Shown: piece by piece, positions 1 through 8,165 of the stretch
Layout of the letters: each line of letters opens with the position of its first letter
Numbering within the stretch: the first letter of the stretch is position 1
The notes under the pieces: model-generated
What the model saw: only the letters and a program-made list of their open reading frames with translations
The model's database searches: none
What the model was told of the DNA's origin: nothing
Translations under genes and position numbers: made by a program
Assembly (NCBI GenBank): GCA_030427925.1
Contig: JAUICJ010000015.1
Coordinates: 1-64,000, forward strand
Direction of reading: 5' to 3'
Length of the DNA: 64,000 nucleotides
DNA from: Bacteroidia bacterium
GTDB taxonomy: Bacteria > Bacteroidota > Bacteroidia > Flavobacteriales_D > Sanyastnellaceae

Positions 1-64
1 CAGAGAAGTTAAGCCCACCAGCGCAGATGGTACTGCTACGGCGGGAGAGTATGTCGACGCCACT
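1..64 (+). rRNA. rrf: 5S ribosomal RNA, 3' part (truncated by window start)
   Basis: The first bases match the 3' half of a bacterial 5S rRNA: the conserved AGAAGTTAAGC block, the GATGGTACTGC helix region and the GGGAGAGTA loop near the end. The gene enters from the left, so the window begins just inside the end of an rRNA operon. The exact 3' end is estimated. A strong terminator follows directly, which fits the last gene of an rrn operon. Confidence 0.9.
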
Positions 65-67
65 CTT

Positions 68-98
68 GAGGGTCCCCTAACAGGGACCCTCTTTTTTT
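68..98 (+). terminator. Rho-independent terminator of the rRNA operon
   Basis: A perfect 9-bp stem (GAGGGTCCC, 68-76, with GGGACCCTC, 83-91) closes a 6-base loop and is followed by seven T residues. It lies directly behind the 5S rRNA and ends the operon before der. Confidence 0.93.
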
Positions 99-189
99 GC
101 CGTGAATTGTGCGAATCGCTTCAGGGCATGTGCACAGACGCAGTAAGTTTGAAGCCCGGAATTTTACTCCGGATTGAATCGATCAGGAT

Positions 190-1497
190 ATGCAGAATTT
201 GGTTGCAATTGTCGGACGGCCCAATGTGGGCAAGAGCACGCTGTTCAATCGGCTTACCGAGACGCGGGATGCCATCACCGATCCGACCAGCGGCACGACC
301 CGCGACCGGAAGTATGGGCATGCGCTTTGGACAGAGAAGGCATTCACGGTCATCGACACTGGCGGTTGGATTACCAAAAGTGATGACAAGTTCGAGGCGG
401 CGATTCGAACCCAGGTGCAATTGAGCGTCGAAGAGGCGGACCTCATTGTTTTCATGGTCGATGTGCAGACGGGCGTCACGGATTTGGATGAGGACATTGC
501 GCGCTTGTTGCGGCGCAGTGGCAAGCCCGTGCTGCTGGCATGCAACAAGGTCGATACCGGTGCGCACGACGTGGGTTCTTCGGAATTCTATGCCCTGGGT
601 TTGGATTCGCAAGTGCACACCATCAGTGCGTCGAGTGGTTATGGGACCGGTGAATTTTTGGATGCGCTGGTGTCGCAGTTGCCTGAGTTGCCGGAGCCGG
701 AGGACAGCGGGGTTCCGAAGATTGCGGTCATCGGGCGGCCTAACGTTGGCAAGAGCACGCTCATCAACACCTTGTTGGGACAGGAGCGGAACATTGTGAC
801 CGACATTGCCGGTACAACGCGCGACAGCATCCACACCCGCTACAACATGTTCGGTTTTGATTTTGAGTTGGTGGACACGGCAGGACTGCGTAAGCGGAAG
901 CAGGTGGAGGACCAACTGGAGTTTTACAGCACGCTGCGAACCATTCGCAGCATTGACGAGAGCGATGTGTGCATGCTGCTCATTGATGCGGCACAGGGGT
1001 TTGAGCGCCAGGACCTCCATGTGTTTTGGCAAGCCGTCAGCAGCTACCGGGGCATCGTCATCGTGGTCAACAAGTGGGATTTGATTGAGAAGGACAACAA
1101 CACGATGGCTGAGTACGAGGAGAAGATTCGCGAGCGCATTGCGCCGTTCACGGACGTGCCCATTGTGTTCACGTCCAACGTCACGAAGCAACGCATCATC
1201 AAGGCGTTTGAGGCGGCCTTGCACGTGAACGAGAACCGCCGGCGGCACATTCCTACGAGCGAGTTGAACGAGTTCTTGTTGCCCATTATGAATCACCAGC
1301 CGCCCCCCATGTTCAAGGGCAAGATGGTGCGCATCAAGTACGTGACCCAATTGCAATCGCAGACGCCGACGTTTGCCTTCTATTGCAACCTGCCGCAGTA
1401 CGTAAAAGACCCCTACAAGCGGTTCTTGGAGAACCACTTGCGGGAGGCTTATGATTTCTCAGGTGCTGCGCTGCGACTCTTTTTTCGCAAGAAGTAA
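190..1497 (+). CDS. der: GTPase Der (EngA), 50S ribosome assembly
   Basis: Der is a GTPase with two tandem G domains that acts in late 50S subunit assembly. This 435-residue product has the family's usual length. The first P-loop (GRPNVGKST) is at residues 9-17 with its NKVD box near 119; the second P-loop is at about 182-190 with NKWD near 294. The C-terminal KH-like domain fills about residues 350-435. The first ATG places the first P-loop at the usual distance from the N terminus. The last 39 bases overlap, in convergent orientation, the 3' end of the SulP transporter gene. Confidence 0.97.
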   Translation: MQNLVAIVGRPNVGKSTLFNRLTETRDAITDPTSGTTRDRKYGHALWTEKAFTVIDTGGWITKSDDKFEAAIRTQVQLSVEEADLIVFMVDVQTGVTDLDEDIARLLRRSGKPVLLACNKVDTGAHDVGSSEFYALGLDSQVHTISASSGYGTGEFLDALVSQLPELPEPEDSGVPKIAVIGRPNVGKSTLINTLLGQERNIVTDIAGTTRDSIHTRYNMFGFDFELVDTAGLRKRKQVEDQLEFYSTLRTIRSIDESDVCMLLIDAAQGFERQDLHVFWQAVSSYRGIVIVVNKWDLIEKDNNTMAEYEEKIRERIAPFTDVPIVFTSNVTKQRIIKAFEAALHVNENRRRHIPTSELNEFLLPIMNHQPPPMFKGKMVRIKYVTQLQSQTPTFAFYCNLPQYVKDPYKRFLENHLREAYDFSGAALRLFFRKK

Positions 1498-3039
1498 CGC
1501 TTTTTTGAATTGGGGCAGCGGCTTCTGGGGGCCTGCAGCTGCCGTGGGCTCAAGGTATTCCACGGCGATTTGATCCGTTACCGCATGGACGCGGAAGTCC
1601 TGAATGATTTCGAGAACGTCCGGGTCAACCCGTTGTGCCTTCGAGGCATCGAGTCGAATGCTGCCGCCGTTGGGGATGGACGCCAGGGCTTCACGGATGC
1701 CCGCTTTGTGAAGGAACGTCACGTCTTCTGGCAGCCGAATCACGCACGTGCTGGTGTCCGAATCGATCTGGTATTCCGTAAAGGGTCGGTGGTAATGGTC
1801 CAACAAGATGGTCACGATGGCCGTAGCCAAACCGATGCCGATGCCTACAAGCAAATCCGTGAACACGATGGCCAGCACCGTTACAAGGAACGGAACGAAT
1901 TGGCGCCGTCCTTCCTTATAGAGCCGCACAAAGGTCGACGGACGGGCAAGTTTATACCCGACGATCAACAGAATGGCGGCCAAACTCGCAAGCGGGATCA
2001 GGTTCAGCCATTGCGGAATGGTCAAGACCGCGATGAGCAGGAACGCGCCGTGCAAGATGGCGCTGAGCTTGGTAACCCCGCCGCTTTGGATGTTCGCTGA
2101 GCTGCGAACGATGACTTGGGTAACGGGCAGCCCGCCCAAGAGGCCGCTGAGGGCGTTGCCGACGCCTTGCACAACAAGTTCGCGATTTGTCGGGGTCACG
2201 CGCTTGTGCGGATCGAGCTTGTCGGTGGCTTCGACGCACAGCAAGGTCTCGAGGGAGGCCACCACAGCCAGGGCGATGGCGAGGGTCCAAACCTCCTTGC
2301 TGAGCACCATCGAAAAGTCCGGGAAATTCAAGAGGGAGGAAACGTCGCTGGTGATGGGAATGTTCACGAGGTGGTCAACGCTGAGGGCGAATTGGGCAGG
2401 GGCAATTCCTTGAAGGAAGGCGCCAAGGAGGACCGCGATGAGGGAGCCGGGGACGAGGCGGGACCAGTTTTGGCCTTTCACCCACTTGGTTTCCCAAACG
2501 AACAGCACGGCCAAGGACGCCAGCGCAATCAAGACGGCCCAAGGCTCGAGCAATCCTCCGGCGTGCCAAAGCTCCGAGAACGTGTTGTAGCCATCGGGCT
2601 GCAGGAAATCCAGCTCCCCCTCCGGGTCGGCGTCGTATCCGACGGCGTGCGGGATTTGCTTGAGGAAAATGATGATGCCGATGGCCGCCAGCATGCCTTG
2701 GATGACGGCGGAAGGGAAGTACAGGCCGATGACGCCTGCCCGCAACAGCCCGAGGGCGATTTGAATGGCCCCCGCGAGGACCACAGCCGAAAGGAACACG
2801 TGAAACGTGGGCAGCGATTCGATGCCGCCGAGGACGATGACCGTCAATCCAGCGGCGGGTCCGGAGACTCCTAGAGGAGATCCAGAAAGTGCGCCCACCA
2901 CGAGGCCTCCGATGATTCCGGCAATGATGCCAGAAAGGGGTGGGGCCCCGGAAGCAAGGGCGATTCCAAGGCAAAGCGGCAGGGCCACGAGGAAGACCAC
3001 GATGGATGCGGGCAGGTCGTTTTTGACGTGCTTGAACAT
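1459..3039 (-). CDS. SulP-family anion transporter with STAS domain, probable bicarbonate uptake (BicA-like)
   Basis: This 526-residue membrane protein opens with the SulP signature region (PLCLGIALASGAPPLSG near residue 21), continues with hydrophobic helices to about residue 420, and ends in a cytoplasmic STAS domain (about 430-526, with a DASKAQRVDPDV segment). SulP proteins carry sulfate or bicarbonate. Bicarbonate is inferred here because the genes just upstream on the same strand are a beta-carbonic anhydrase and a small acidic protein, and an SbtA-like permease lies 2 kb away. No sulfate-assimilation genes are present nearby. The gene lies 83 bases after the small upstream gene, with no clear terminator between. 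Confidence 0.9.
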   Translation of the reverse strand: MFKHVKNDLPASIVVFLVALPLCLGIALASGAPPLSGIIAGIIGGLVVGALSGSPLGVSGPAAGLTVIVLGGIESLPTFHVFLSAVVLAGAIQIALGLLRAGVIGLYFPSAVIQGMLAAIGIIIFLKQIPHAVGYDADPEGELDFLQPDGYNTFSELWHAGGLLEPWAVLIALASLAVLFVWETKWVKGQNWSRLVPGSLIAVLLGAFLQGIAPAQFALSVDHLVNIPITSDVSSLLNFPDFSMVLSKEVWTLAIALAVVASLETLLCVEATDKLDPHKRVTPTNRELVVQGVGNALSGLLGGLPVTQVIVRSSANIQSGGVTKLSAILHGAFLLIAVLTIPQWLNLIPLASLAAILLIVGYKLARPSTFVRLYKEGRRQFVPFLVTVLAIVFTDLLVGIGIGLATAIVTILLDHYHRPFTEYQIDSDTSTCVIRLPEDVTFLHKAGIREALASIPNGGSIRLDASKAQRVDPDVLEIIQDFRVHAVTDQIAVEYLEPTAAAGPQKPLPQFKKALLLAKKESQRST

Positions 3040-3122
3040 GAAGACAAGGGTTGAAGCCGGCGCAAGCCAGCGGATTTTTTGTTGAACAAAGGGGGACGCA
3101 GTAGCGCGTCACGGGCGAAGGT

Positions 3123-3476
3123 TCAGCAGCTTCGCCTCGGTGGGGGCGATGGGGGCAAACCGTGCCCTGCTCGCTCTGGCACAACCGCAAGGTTGTGCAG
3201 ACGGTCGCTCAACGACCGAAGACCATTCGGTGCCATCCAACCCCAGGCGACCACCTTCACCTCATCCTCCCGCTCTTCGTCCTCGCTCTCGTCGGCATCG
3301 CTCCGGTCGCTTTCCGCTTCTTCGGACCAAGGAGCGTCATCTTCCGAATTCTCCATTTCACTCCATGGGGCACAAGCCCAATGCGATTCCACCACCGAAG
3401 CACAGTGCACGACAAACCAAAGGCTCGCCAGCACGGCAATCCAAATGCGCACCGAAGGGAATCGCGTCGCGTCCAT
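3123..3476 (-). CDS. Small acidic protein with N-terminal membrane segment, function unknown, between carbonic anhydrase and SulP genes
   Basis: The product has 117 residues and I do not recognise a family. A hydrophobic segment at about residues 10-27 looks like a signal anchor. It is followed by a strongly acidic stretch (about residues 40-72, mostly Glu, Asp and Ser) and a basic, proline-containing tail. The start codon shares one base with the stop of the carbonic anhydrase gene (TGATG), which argues for real, translationally coupled expression. Its place between a carbonic anhydrase and a likely bicarbonate transporter suggests a role in linking or regulating them. That role is inference only. 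Confidence 0.6.
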   Translation of the reverse strand: MDATRFPSVRIWIAVLASLWFVVHCASVVESHWACAPWSEMENSEDDAPWSEEAESDRSDADESEDEEREDEVKVVAWGWMAPNGLRSLSDRLHNLAVVPERAGHGLPPSPPPRRSC

Positions 3477-4156
3477 CAGGCCGTTTCAGTTTCGGCCGCC
3501 CAGCTCGGCTGGACCACAAATTCCACGCGCCCTGTGGACACGTCATACATTCCACCGATCACGGCGATCTCCCCGGCCGCCTCCATGCCCGAAAGGATGG
3601 TGCTTTTTTCCCGGATTTGCTTCACCGTATGCGAGACGTTCGCTTCAACGCAGGCCTTGAGGTTGTCGTCGGTCGGCTCTGCCCCGCGCACCGATTGCAC
3701 GGCGCGCACGGCCGGTTCAATGTGCAGCAACAGCTCCGTGATGTGACCGTCCTCGAGTTTGCTCCACGCTCCTTGTACCGCGCCGCATTTCGTATGGCCG
3801 AGGACCAAAATCAACTTCGCTCCCGCATACTTGCACGCGTATTCCAAGCTTCCAAGGATGTCGGAACTGACGGTATTTCCCGCCACCCGCGCCACGAACA
3901 TGTCGCCGAACGCCGCGTCGAACACCTCCTCCACGGGAACCCGCGAATCGATGCATCCGAGCACTGCGGCATACGGATATTGGCCTGTAGCCGCATCCGC
4001 GAGCAGGTTGCCCCGGGATCGTCGATGCGTCAGGTGATTCAGGAAGCGCTCGTGGCCGCTTTGCAGCAAGCGAAACGCTTCGAAGGGCGTCAAGCTCGCC
4101 TGAAACGCTTGGTTAATGGCCCCTTCTAGGGCCAGGTAATCTTCAGTTTTTGGCAT
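3476..4156 (-). CDS. Beta-class carbonic anhydrase
   Basis: The enzyme interconverts CO2 and bicarbonate. The 226-residue protein has the full beta-class zinc site: the C-x-D-x-R motif at Cys68, Asp70 and Arg72, then His121 and Cys124 in GHTKCGA. The length is typical of bacterial plant-type enzymes, and no signal peptide is visible, so it is probably cytoplasmic. It is the first gene of a leftward unit with the small acidic protein and the SulP transporter, and it is divergent from a LysR regulator 151 bases away. It would supply or equilibrate bicarbonate for carboxylases. Confidence 0.95.
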   Translation of the reverse strand: MPKTEDYLALEGAINQAFQASLTPFEAFRLLQSGHERFLNHLTHRRSRGNLLADAATGQYPYAAVLGCIDSRVPVEEVFDAAFGDMFVARVAGNTVSSDILGSLEYACKYAGAKLILVLGHTKCGAVQGAWSKLEDGHITELLLHIEPAVRAVQSVRGAEPTDDNLKACVEANVSHTVKQIREKSTILSGMEAAGEIAVIGGMYDVSTGRVEFVVQPSWAAETETA

Positions 4157-4263
4157 GAGAACAGGTTATGGTGAATGGTTGATGAGCATGATGACAAGGA
4201 TTTCGTGGCGATCAGCAGAACAAAAATAACGAGGGCTGAATGTACGCATCAATCTTTGTGATG

Positions 4264-4282
4264 TTCAGGTCGGTGAACTGAA
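4264..4282. promoter_or_regulatory. Candidate LysR operator, TTCA-N11-TGAA dyad
   Basis: A 19-base imperfectly spaced palindrome (TTCAG, nine bases, CTGAA) lies in the divergent region between the carbonic anhydrase and LysR genes, 25 bases before the LysR start. LysR-type regulators commonly bind such T-N11-A-like dyads near their own gene and the divergent target. Binding is inferred. Confidence 0.4.
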
Positions 4283-4307
4283 GTTCGAGCACCCTTGTTC
4301 CTTCGTT

Positions 4308-5249
4308 ATGAACTTTACCCTTCAGCAATTGCGCGCCTTCGTAACGGTGGTTTCGGCGGGCAGCGTGACACGAGCAGCCGAGGAGTTGCACTTGACTCAA
4401 CCGGCGGTTTCGATGCAGCTGAGGGGATTTGAGGACGGGTTCGAGCGCCCGTTGTTCGAGCGGGTGGGCCGCCGCATGGACTTGACGCCGTTTGGCGAGG
4501 AGGTGTTGGAGCATGCCAAATCCATCCTCGACGAGGCCCATTCCATCCACCGCAAGCGCTCGGAACAGCCGGGCGAATGGACCGGCAACCTCTCCATCGC
4601 CTCGGTTTCCACCGGGAAATACGTGCTCCCCAGGTTCCTCGCGGCCTTCGCCGCCGACCACCCGCACGTTTCCATCCAGCTCGAAGTGACCAACCGCAGC
4701 CGCGTCATTGAACTTCTTGAGCAGAACGCCGTCGATTACGCGCTGGTCAGCCTCCCACCCGAACGCATGGAGGTGGAGTCGATTCCGCTCGTCCCGAATG
4801 AACTGCACATCGTCGCCCCTCCAGGATGGCGCATTCCCGATCCGCAGTCGCCAGCATTTGACGATTGGCTCAGCGAGTCCGCGCTGATTTTCCGCGAGTC
4901 AGGGAGTGGAACCCGCCGCGCTTTTGAGCGCCTGCTCACCGCACGAGGCGTTGACATCTCACCGGTTTGGGAGCTCGCAACGAACGAGGCCGTGAAGCAG
5001 GCCGTGATGGCCGGAATGGGCATCTCCTTGATGTCCGTTGCGGGTTTCGCCCCCGAAAAGCGCCTTGGCCTCATCGCCTCAACACCGGTGCACGGCGATT
5101 GGGAAACGGCTTGGCAGCTCGTGCGCAGAAAAGGAAAGCCCGTCACGGCGCTGCGCGCCCGATTCGAAGGCCATTTGTTGTCGAAACGCGATGCCCTCGT
5201 CGCCGAGCACTTCCCATGGGCCGCAGCGTGCGGGCAGATCAACCGATGA
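4308..5249 (+). CDS. LysR-family transcriptional regulator (CbbR/CmpR-like)
   Basis: The 313-residue protein has the LysR winged helix-turn-helix at about residues 3-62 (LRAFVTVVSAGSVTRAAEEL, then LTQPAVSMQL) and a periplasmic-binding-fold effector domain at about 90-300. Its overall look is closest to the CbbR, CmpR and CysB type. It is divergent from the carbonic anhydrase-SulP unit and its 3' end overlaps the SbtA-like gene by 11 bases, so it sits between two inorganic-carbon transport units. LysR regulators of this type control bicarbonate transport and CO2 fixation in cyanobacteria. The same role here is inferred from position. Confidence 0.9.
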   Translation: MNFTLQQLRAFVTVVSAGSVTRAAEELHLTQPAVSMQLRGFEDGFERPLFERVGRRMDLTPFGEEVLEHAKSILDEAHSIHRKRSEQPGEWTGNLSIASVSTGKYVLPRFLAAFAADHPHVSIQLEVTNRSRVIELLEQNAVDYALVSLPPERMEVESIPLVPNELHIVAPPGWRIPDPQSPAFDDWLSESALIFRESGSGTRRAFERLLTARGVDISPVWELATNEAVKQAVMAGMGISLMSVAGFAPEKRLGLIASTPVHGDWETAWQLVRRKGKPVTALRARFEGHLLSKRDALVAEHFPWAAACGQINR

Positions 5250-6192
5250 TGGCCTGATAAATCGGGAATCCGAGCGTCAAGTTCACAGGGAAGGTCACCG
5301 CGAGTGCCATGGGGATGTACAGGCCCGGCTGGGCCTCCGGAGCCGCAAGCCGCATCGCCGCAGGAACCGCGATGTACGAAGCGCTGGCCGCGAGCACACT
5401 GAACAGGAACCGGTCCCCGGGAGACGCAAACCACCAACCGGTGATGTAGGCCGTGATGGCACCGTTCACCAAAGGAACGACGATGGCGAGAGCGGGTGCG
5501 AACGCCCCGTGCTTCATGAAATTCCGCAACCCCCGCCCGCTCACGAGTCCCATGTCGAGCAGGAAAATGGCGAGGAAGCCCTTGAACAAGTCCGTGGTGA
5601 ACGGGTGGATGCCTTCGGCTTGCGCTTCCGTGGCCGTGGCGCCGATGACCAGGCTCCCGAGGATGAGCACCACGCTCCCATTGCCGAGGGCGTGGCGAAT
5701 GACTTCCTTCCAGGACAAATTCGAAGTCCCCGTCCCAAACCGTTCCTTCAAAAACACCCCGACCACAATGGCCGGCGCCTCCATGAGCGCCATGACGGCG
5801 ACCAAGTGACCGTGAAACGCCGTGCCCTGCGATTCGAGAAGTGAAACGGCCGTCACGAACGTCACCGCACTGATCGAACCGTATGCGGCCGCAATGGCTC
5901 CGGCGTTTTCGGAACCGAATTTGGCCCGAGCAAGGAAGAACACGTACAGCGGAACGGTCATGGCCAGCCCGATTCCCAGCAATGCAGCGCGCAGGAATTC
6001 AGATCCGGACGGACTGTGCGCCATCTCCTGCCCGCCTTCGAATCCGATGGCGAACAGCAGGTACAGGGAAATGAATTTGGAGGACGTTTCCGGAATGGCC
6101 AAATCCGATTTGATCTGGACCGCAAAGATGCCCAATAGGAAGAACAGCAGCGCCGGGTTCGTCAGGTTCTCCAGCAGCAATGAAGCGCTCAT
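5239..6192 (-). CDS. SbtA-like sodium-dependent bicarbonate permease
   Basis: The 317-residue, almost wholly hydrophobic protein carries the family's N-terminal pattern: a first helix after LTNPALLFFLLGIFA, then SDLAIPE, then KFISLYLLFAIGFEGG. This matches the Sbt_1 (formerly DUF897) permeases, which import bicarbonate with sodium across the inner membrane. No PII-like SbtB gene is adjacent. The start overlaps the stop of the Sua5 gene (ATGA), so it is probably co-transcribed with that gene. It is convergent with the LysR gene. Family assignment is good; substrate is inferred from family and neighbours. Confidence 0.87.
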   Translation of the reverse strand: MSASLLLENLTNPALLFFLLGIFAVQIKSDLAIPETSSKFISLYLLFAIGFEGGQEMAHSPSGSEFLRAALLGIGLAMTVPLYVFFLARAKFGSENAGAIAAAYGSISAVTFVTAVSLLESQGTAFHGHLVAVMALMEAPAIVVGVFLKERFGTGTSNLSWKEVIRHALGNGSVVLILGSLVIGATATEAQAEGIHPFTTDLFKGFLAIFLLDMGLVSGRGLRNFMKHGAFAPALAIVVPLVNGAITAYITGWWFASPGDRFLFSVLAASASYIAVPAAMRLAAPEAQPGLYIPMALAVTFPVNLTLGFPIYQAIIG

Positions 6193-7154
6193 GCCGCGGA
6201 TGAATTGTGGGGCCGCGCCGCCGCTCGCTGCACCCGTTCCCTCAGCGCCGCTCCCAATCCCGTTTCAGGGAAGGCCTCCACGCAAATGCGCTTCACGCCG
6301 CTTCCGTCCAATTCGATGAGGGCCGCGTAGAGGTTGCGCGCCGCTTCCGCAAGGTCGCCGGTCGAGGAGATGCGGTGGTGGCGAATGCCCGGTTCACCCG
6401 ACCACTCGGCCGCCCGAGCCGACCACGTGACCCAGGCGTCCCCCGGCTGAGGGAGTTCGAGGCAAACCGGCGTGTGGGGGGCGTAGTGATGGGGGAGTGC
6501 GCCCGGCGCTTCCGGTTGATGGGCATCCGGTCGGTGAAGGGGCCAGGCGTACTGGGTTTGGCTTTCCAAATCCTGAAGGGTCAACGCCCCCAACCGGTAC
6601 ACCTCGCCCACGCCATTCGCATCCCATCCCACGATCGTGGACTCGATGCCCGCTTCGCAAGGTCCGCCATCGAGGATGTGATCCACCCGATTTCCCATGC
6701 CCGCCAGCACGTGCTCCGCGCGCGTCGGGCTCACGTAGCCGCTCATGTTCGCACTCGGCGCGGCCAACGGCACATCAACCGCAGCAATCACAGCGCGGAA
6801 GAGCTTGGAATCGGGAATCCGAACCGCCACCCGCGGCAACCCCGCACACGCTTCGTCCAAAACGCCCTCACGCCGGGGCAACAACATCGTCAACGGTCCC
6901 GGCCAAAAGGCTTCCGCCAGCAACAAGGCTTCGCCATCCAAATGCGCCACCTCCTGCACCATGTCCAAATCGGAGCAGTGCAAAATGAGCGGGTTGTTGC
7001 CCGGTCGGTTTTTCGCGGCGTAGATGCGTTTCAGCACCGTGGGGTCGTCGCTTCTGCCTGCCAAACCGTAGACGGTTTCCGTGGGCAGGGCCACCAGCGC
7101 ACCGCGCATCAACAGCGCGGCCGCATGCTTCCAGTCGGATCCGATGCGTACCAT
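6189..7154 (-). CDS. L-threonylcarbamoyladenylate synthase (Sua5/YwlC type)
   Basis: The enzyme makes threonylcarbamoyl-AMP from threonine, bicarbonate and ATP, the first step of the t6A37 tRNA modification. The 321-residue protein has the YrdC domain (about 1-195), with the KNRPGNNPLILH and APSANMSG motifs, plus a C-terminal Sua5 domain (about 225-321). It follows metF by 57 bases. A near-consensus -7 box (GACCTTTG) lies four bases before its start, so it may also have its own promoter. Bicarbonate is a substrate of this enzyme, and its partner gene downstream encodes a bicarbonate permease; the link may be coincidental. Confidence 0.95.
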   Translation of the reverse strand: MVRIGSDWKHAAALLMRGALVALPTETVYGLAGRSDDPTVLKRIYAAKNRPGNNPLILHCSDLDMVQEVAHLDGEALLLAEAFWPGPLTMLLPRREGVLDEACAGLPRVAVRIPDSKLFRAVIAAVDVPLAAPSANMSGYVSPTRAEHVLAGMGNRVDHILDGGPCEAGIESTIVGWDANGVGEVYRLGALTLQDLESQTQYAWPLHRPDAHQPEAPGALPHHYAPHTPVCLELPQPGDAWVTWSARAAEWSGEPGIRHHRISSTGDLAEAARNLYAALIELDGSGVKRICVEAFPETGLGAALRERVQRAAARPHNSSAA

Positions 7155-7211
7155 GCCGCAAAGGTCTGCCGCCCCTCAACAACCGCGCATCAGGATGCGT
7201 GATGCCAGCAA

Positions 7212-8165
7212 TTAGAAAACCGCACGCGCGATGGTGGCCGTCGGTTCCGGTCGCCCCATCGTGTAAAAGTGCAACGCGGGAACGCCCGCCGCTTTCAGTT
7301 CCTTCGCCTGCGCAATGCACCACTCCACGCCGATGGCCCGCACATCCCGGTCGTCCTTGGCCGATTCCACCGCCTGGACCAACTCGTCCGGCATGTTCAC
7401 GTGGAAGTTTTGGGGCAGCGCTTGCAGTTGCCGGCGGTTTGCCAGCGGCTTCAGTCCGGGGATGATGGGCACATGAATGTCCGCGGCGCGGCAAGCCGCC
7501 ACGAAATCGAAGTACGCTTTGTTGTCGAAAAACATCTGGGTGATGACGTACTCAGCGCCGTCCTCGACTTTGCGCTTCAGCCACCGCAAGTCGCTCGCGG
7601 CATTGGGGGCTTCGAAGTGCTTTTCCGGATAGCCGGCCACGCCGATGCAAAAGTCCGTGGCGTTCGTGTTGCGCAATTCGGGATCGAGGTATTGCCCGCG
7701 GTTCATGTCCGCGATTTGGTTCAACAGGTCGATGGCATACGCGTGGCCATCCGCCTCCGCCTTGAATCGCCCTTCACTTCGGATGGGGTCGCCGCGCAGC
7801 ACGAGCACGTTGTCTACGCCCACGAAGTCCAAATCAATCAACGCGTTCTCCGTTTCCTCCTTTGAAAAGCCGCCGCAGATGATGTGCGGCACCGCGTCGA
7901 GGTTGTACTTGTGCTGGATGGCGGCGCAAATGCCCACCGTTCCCGGCCGCTTGCGCACCGTCCGCTTCTGCAGCAGCCCGGACTGCACTTCCCGGTACAC
8001 GTATTCCTCTCGGTGGTACGTCACATCGACGAACGCCGGTTCAAACGGCAGCAGTTCCTCCACCGTGTCGTGGATGCGTCCGATGTTTTCGCCCTTGAGC
8101 GGCGGCAGCAATTCGAAGCTGAACAACGTGCGCTTCGCCTCTTGAATGTGTTGGGTGATTTTCAT
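7212..8165 (-). CDS. metF: 5,10-methylenetetrahydrofolate reductase
   Basis: MetF is a flavoprotein that reduces methylene-THF to methyl-THF, the methyl donor for methionine synthase. The 317-residue protein begins with the family's FSFELLPP segment holding the catalytic glutamate and keeps the barrel motifs through GLKPL and the final helices. Its ATG overlaps the stop of the metH C-terminal gene by four bases (ATGA). It is the third gene of the S-box-controlled methionine operon. Confidence 0.96.
   Translation of the reverse strand: MKITQHIQEAKRTLFSFELLPPLKGENIGRIHDTVEELLPFEPAFVDVTYHREEYVYREVQSGLLQKRTVRKRPGTVGICAAIQHKYNLDAVPHIICGGFSKEETENALIDLDFVGVDNVLVLRGDPIRSEGRFKAEADGHAYAIDLLNQIADMNRGQYLDPELRNTNATDFCIGVAGYPEKHFEAPNAASDLRWLKRKVEDGAEYVITQMFFDNKAYFDFVAACRAADIHVPIIPGLKPLANRRQLQALPQNFHVNMPDELVQAVESAKDDRDVRAIGVEWCIAQAKELKAAGVPALHFYTMGRPEPTATIARAVF

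Noticed and set aside
7155-7211. Terminator between metF and the Sua5 gene
   Set aside because: Only a short CGCAT/ATGCG stem without a T-run is present, so read-through is likely.
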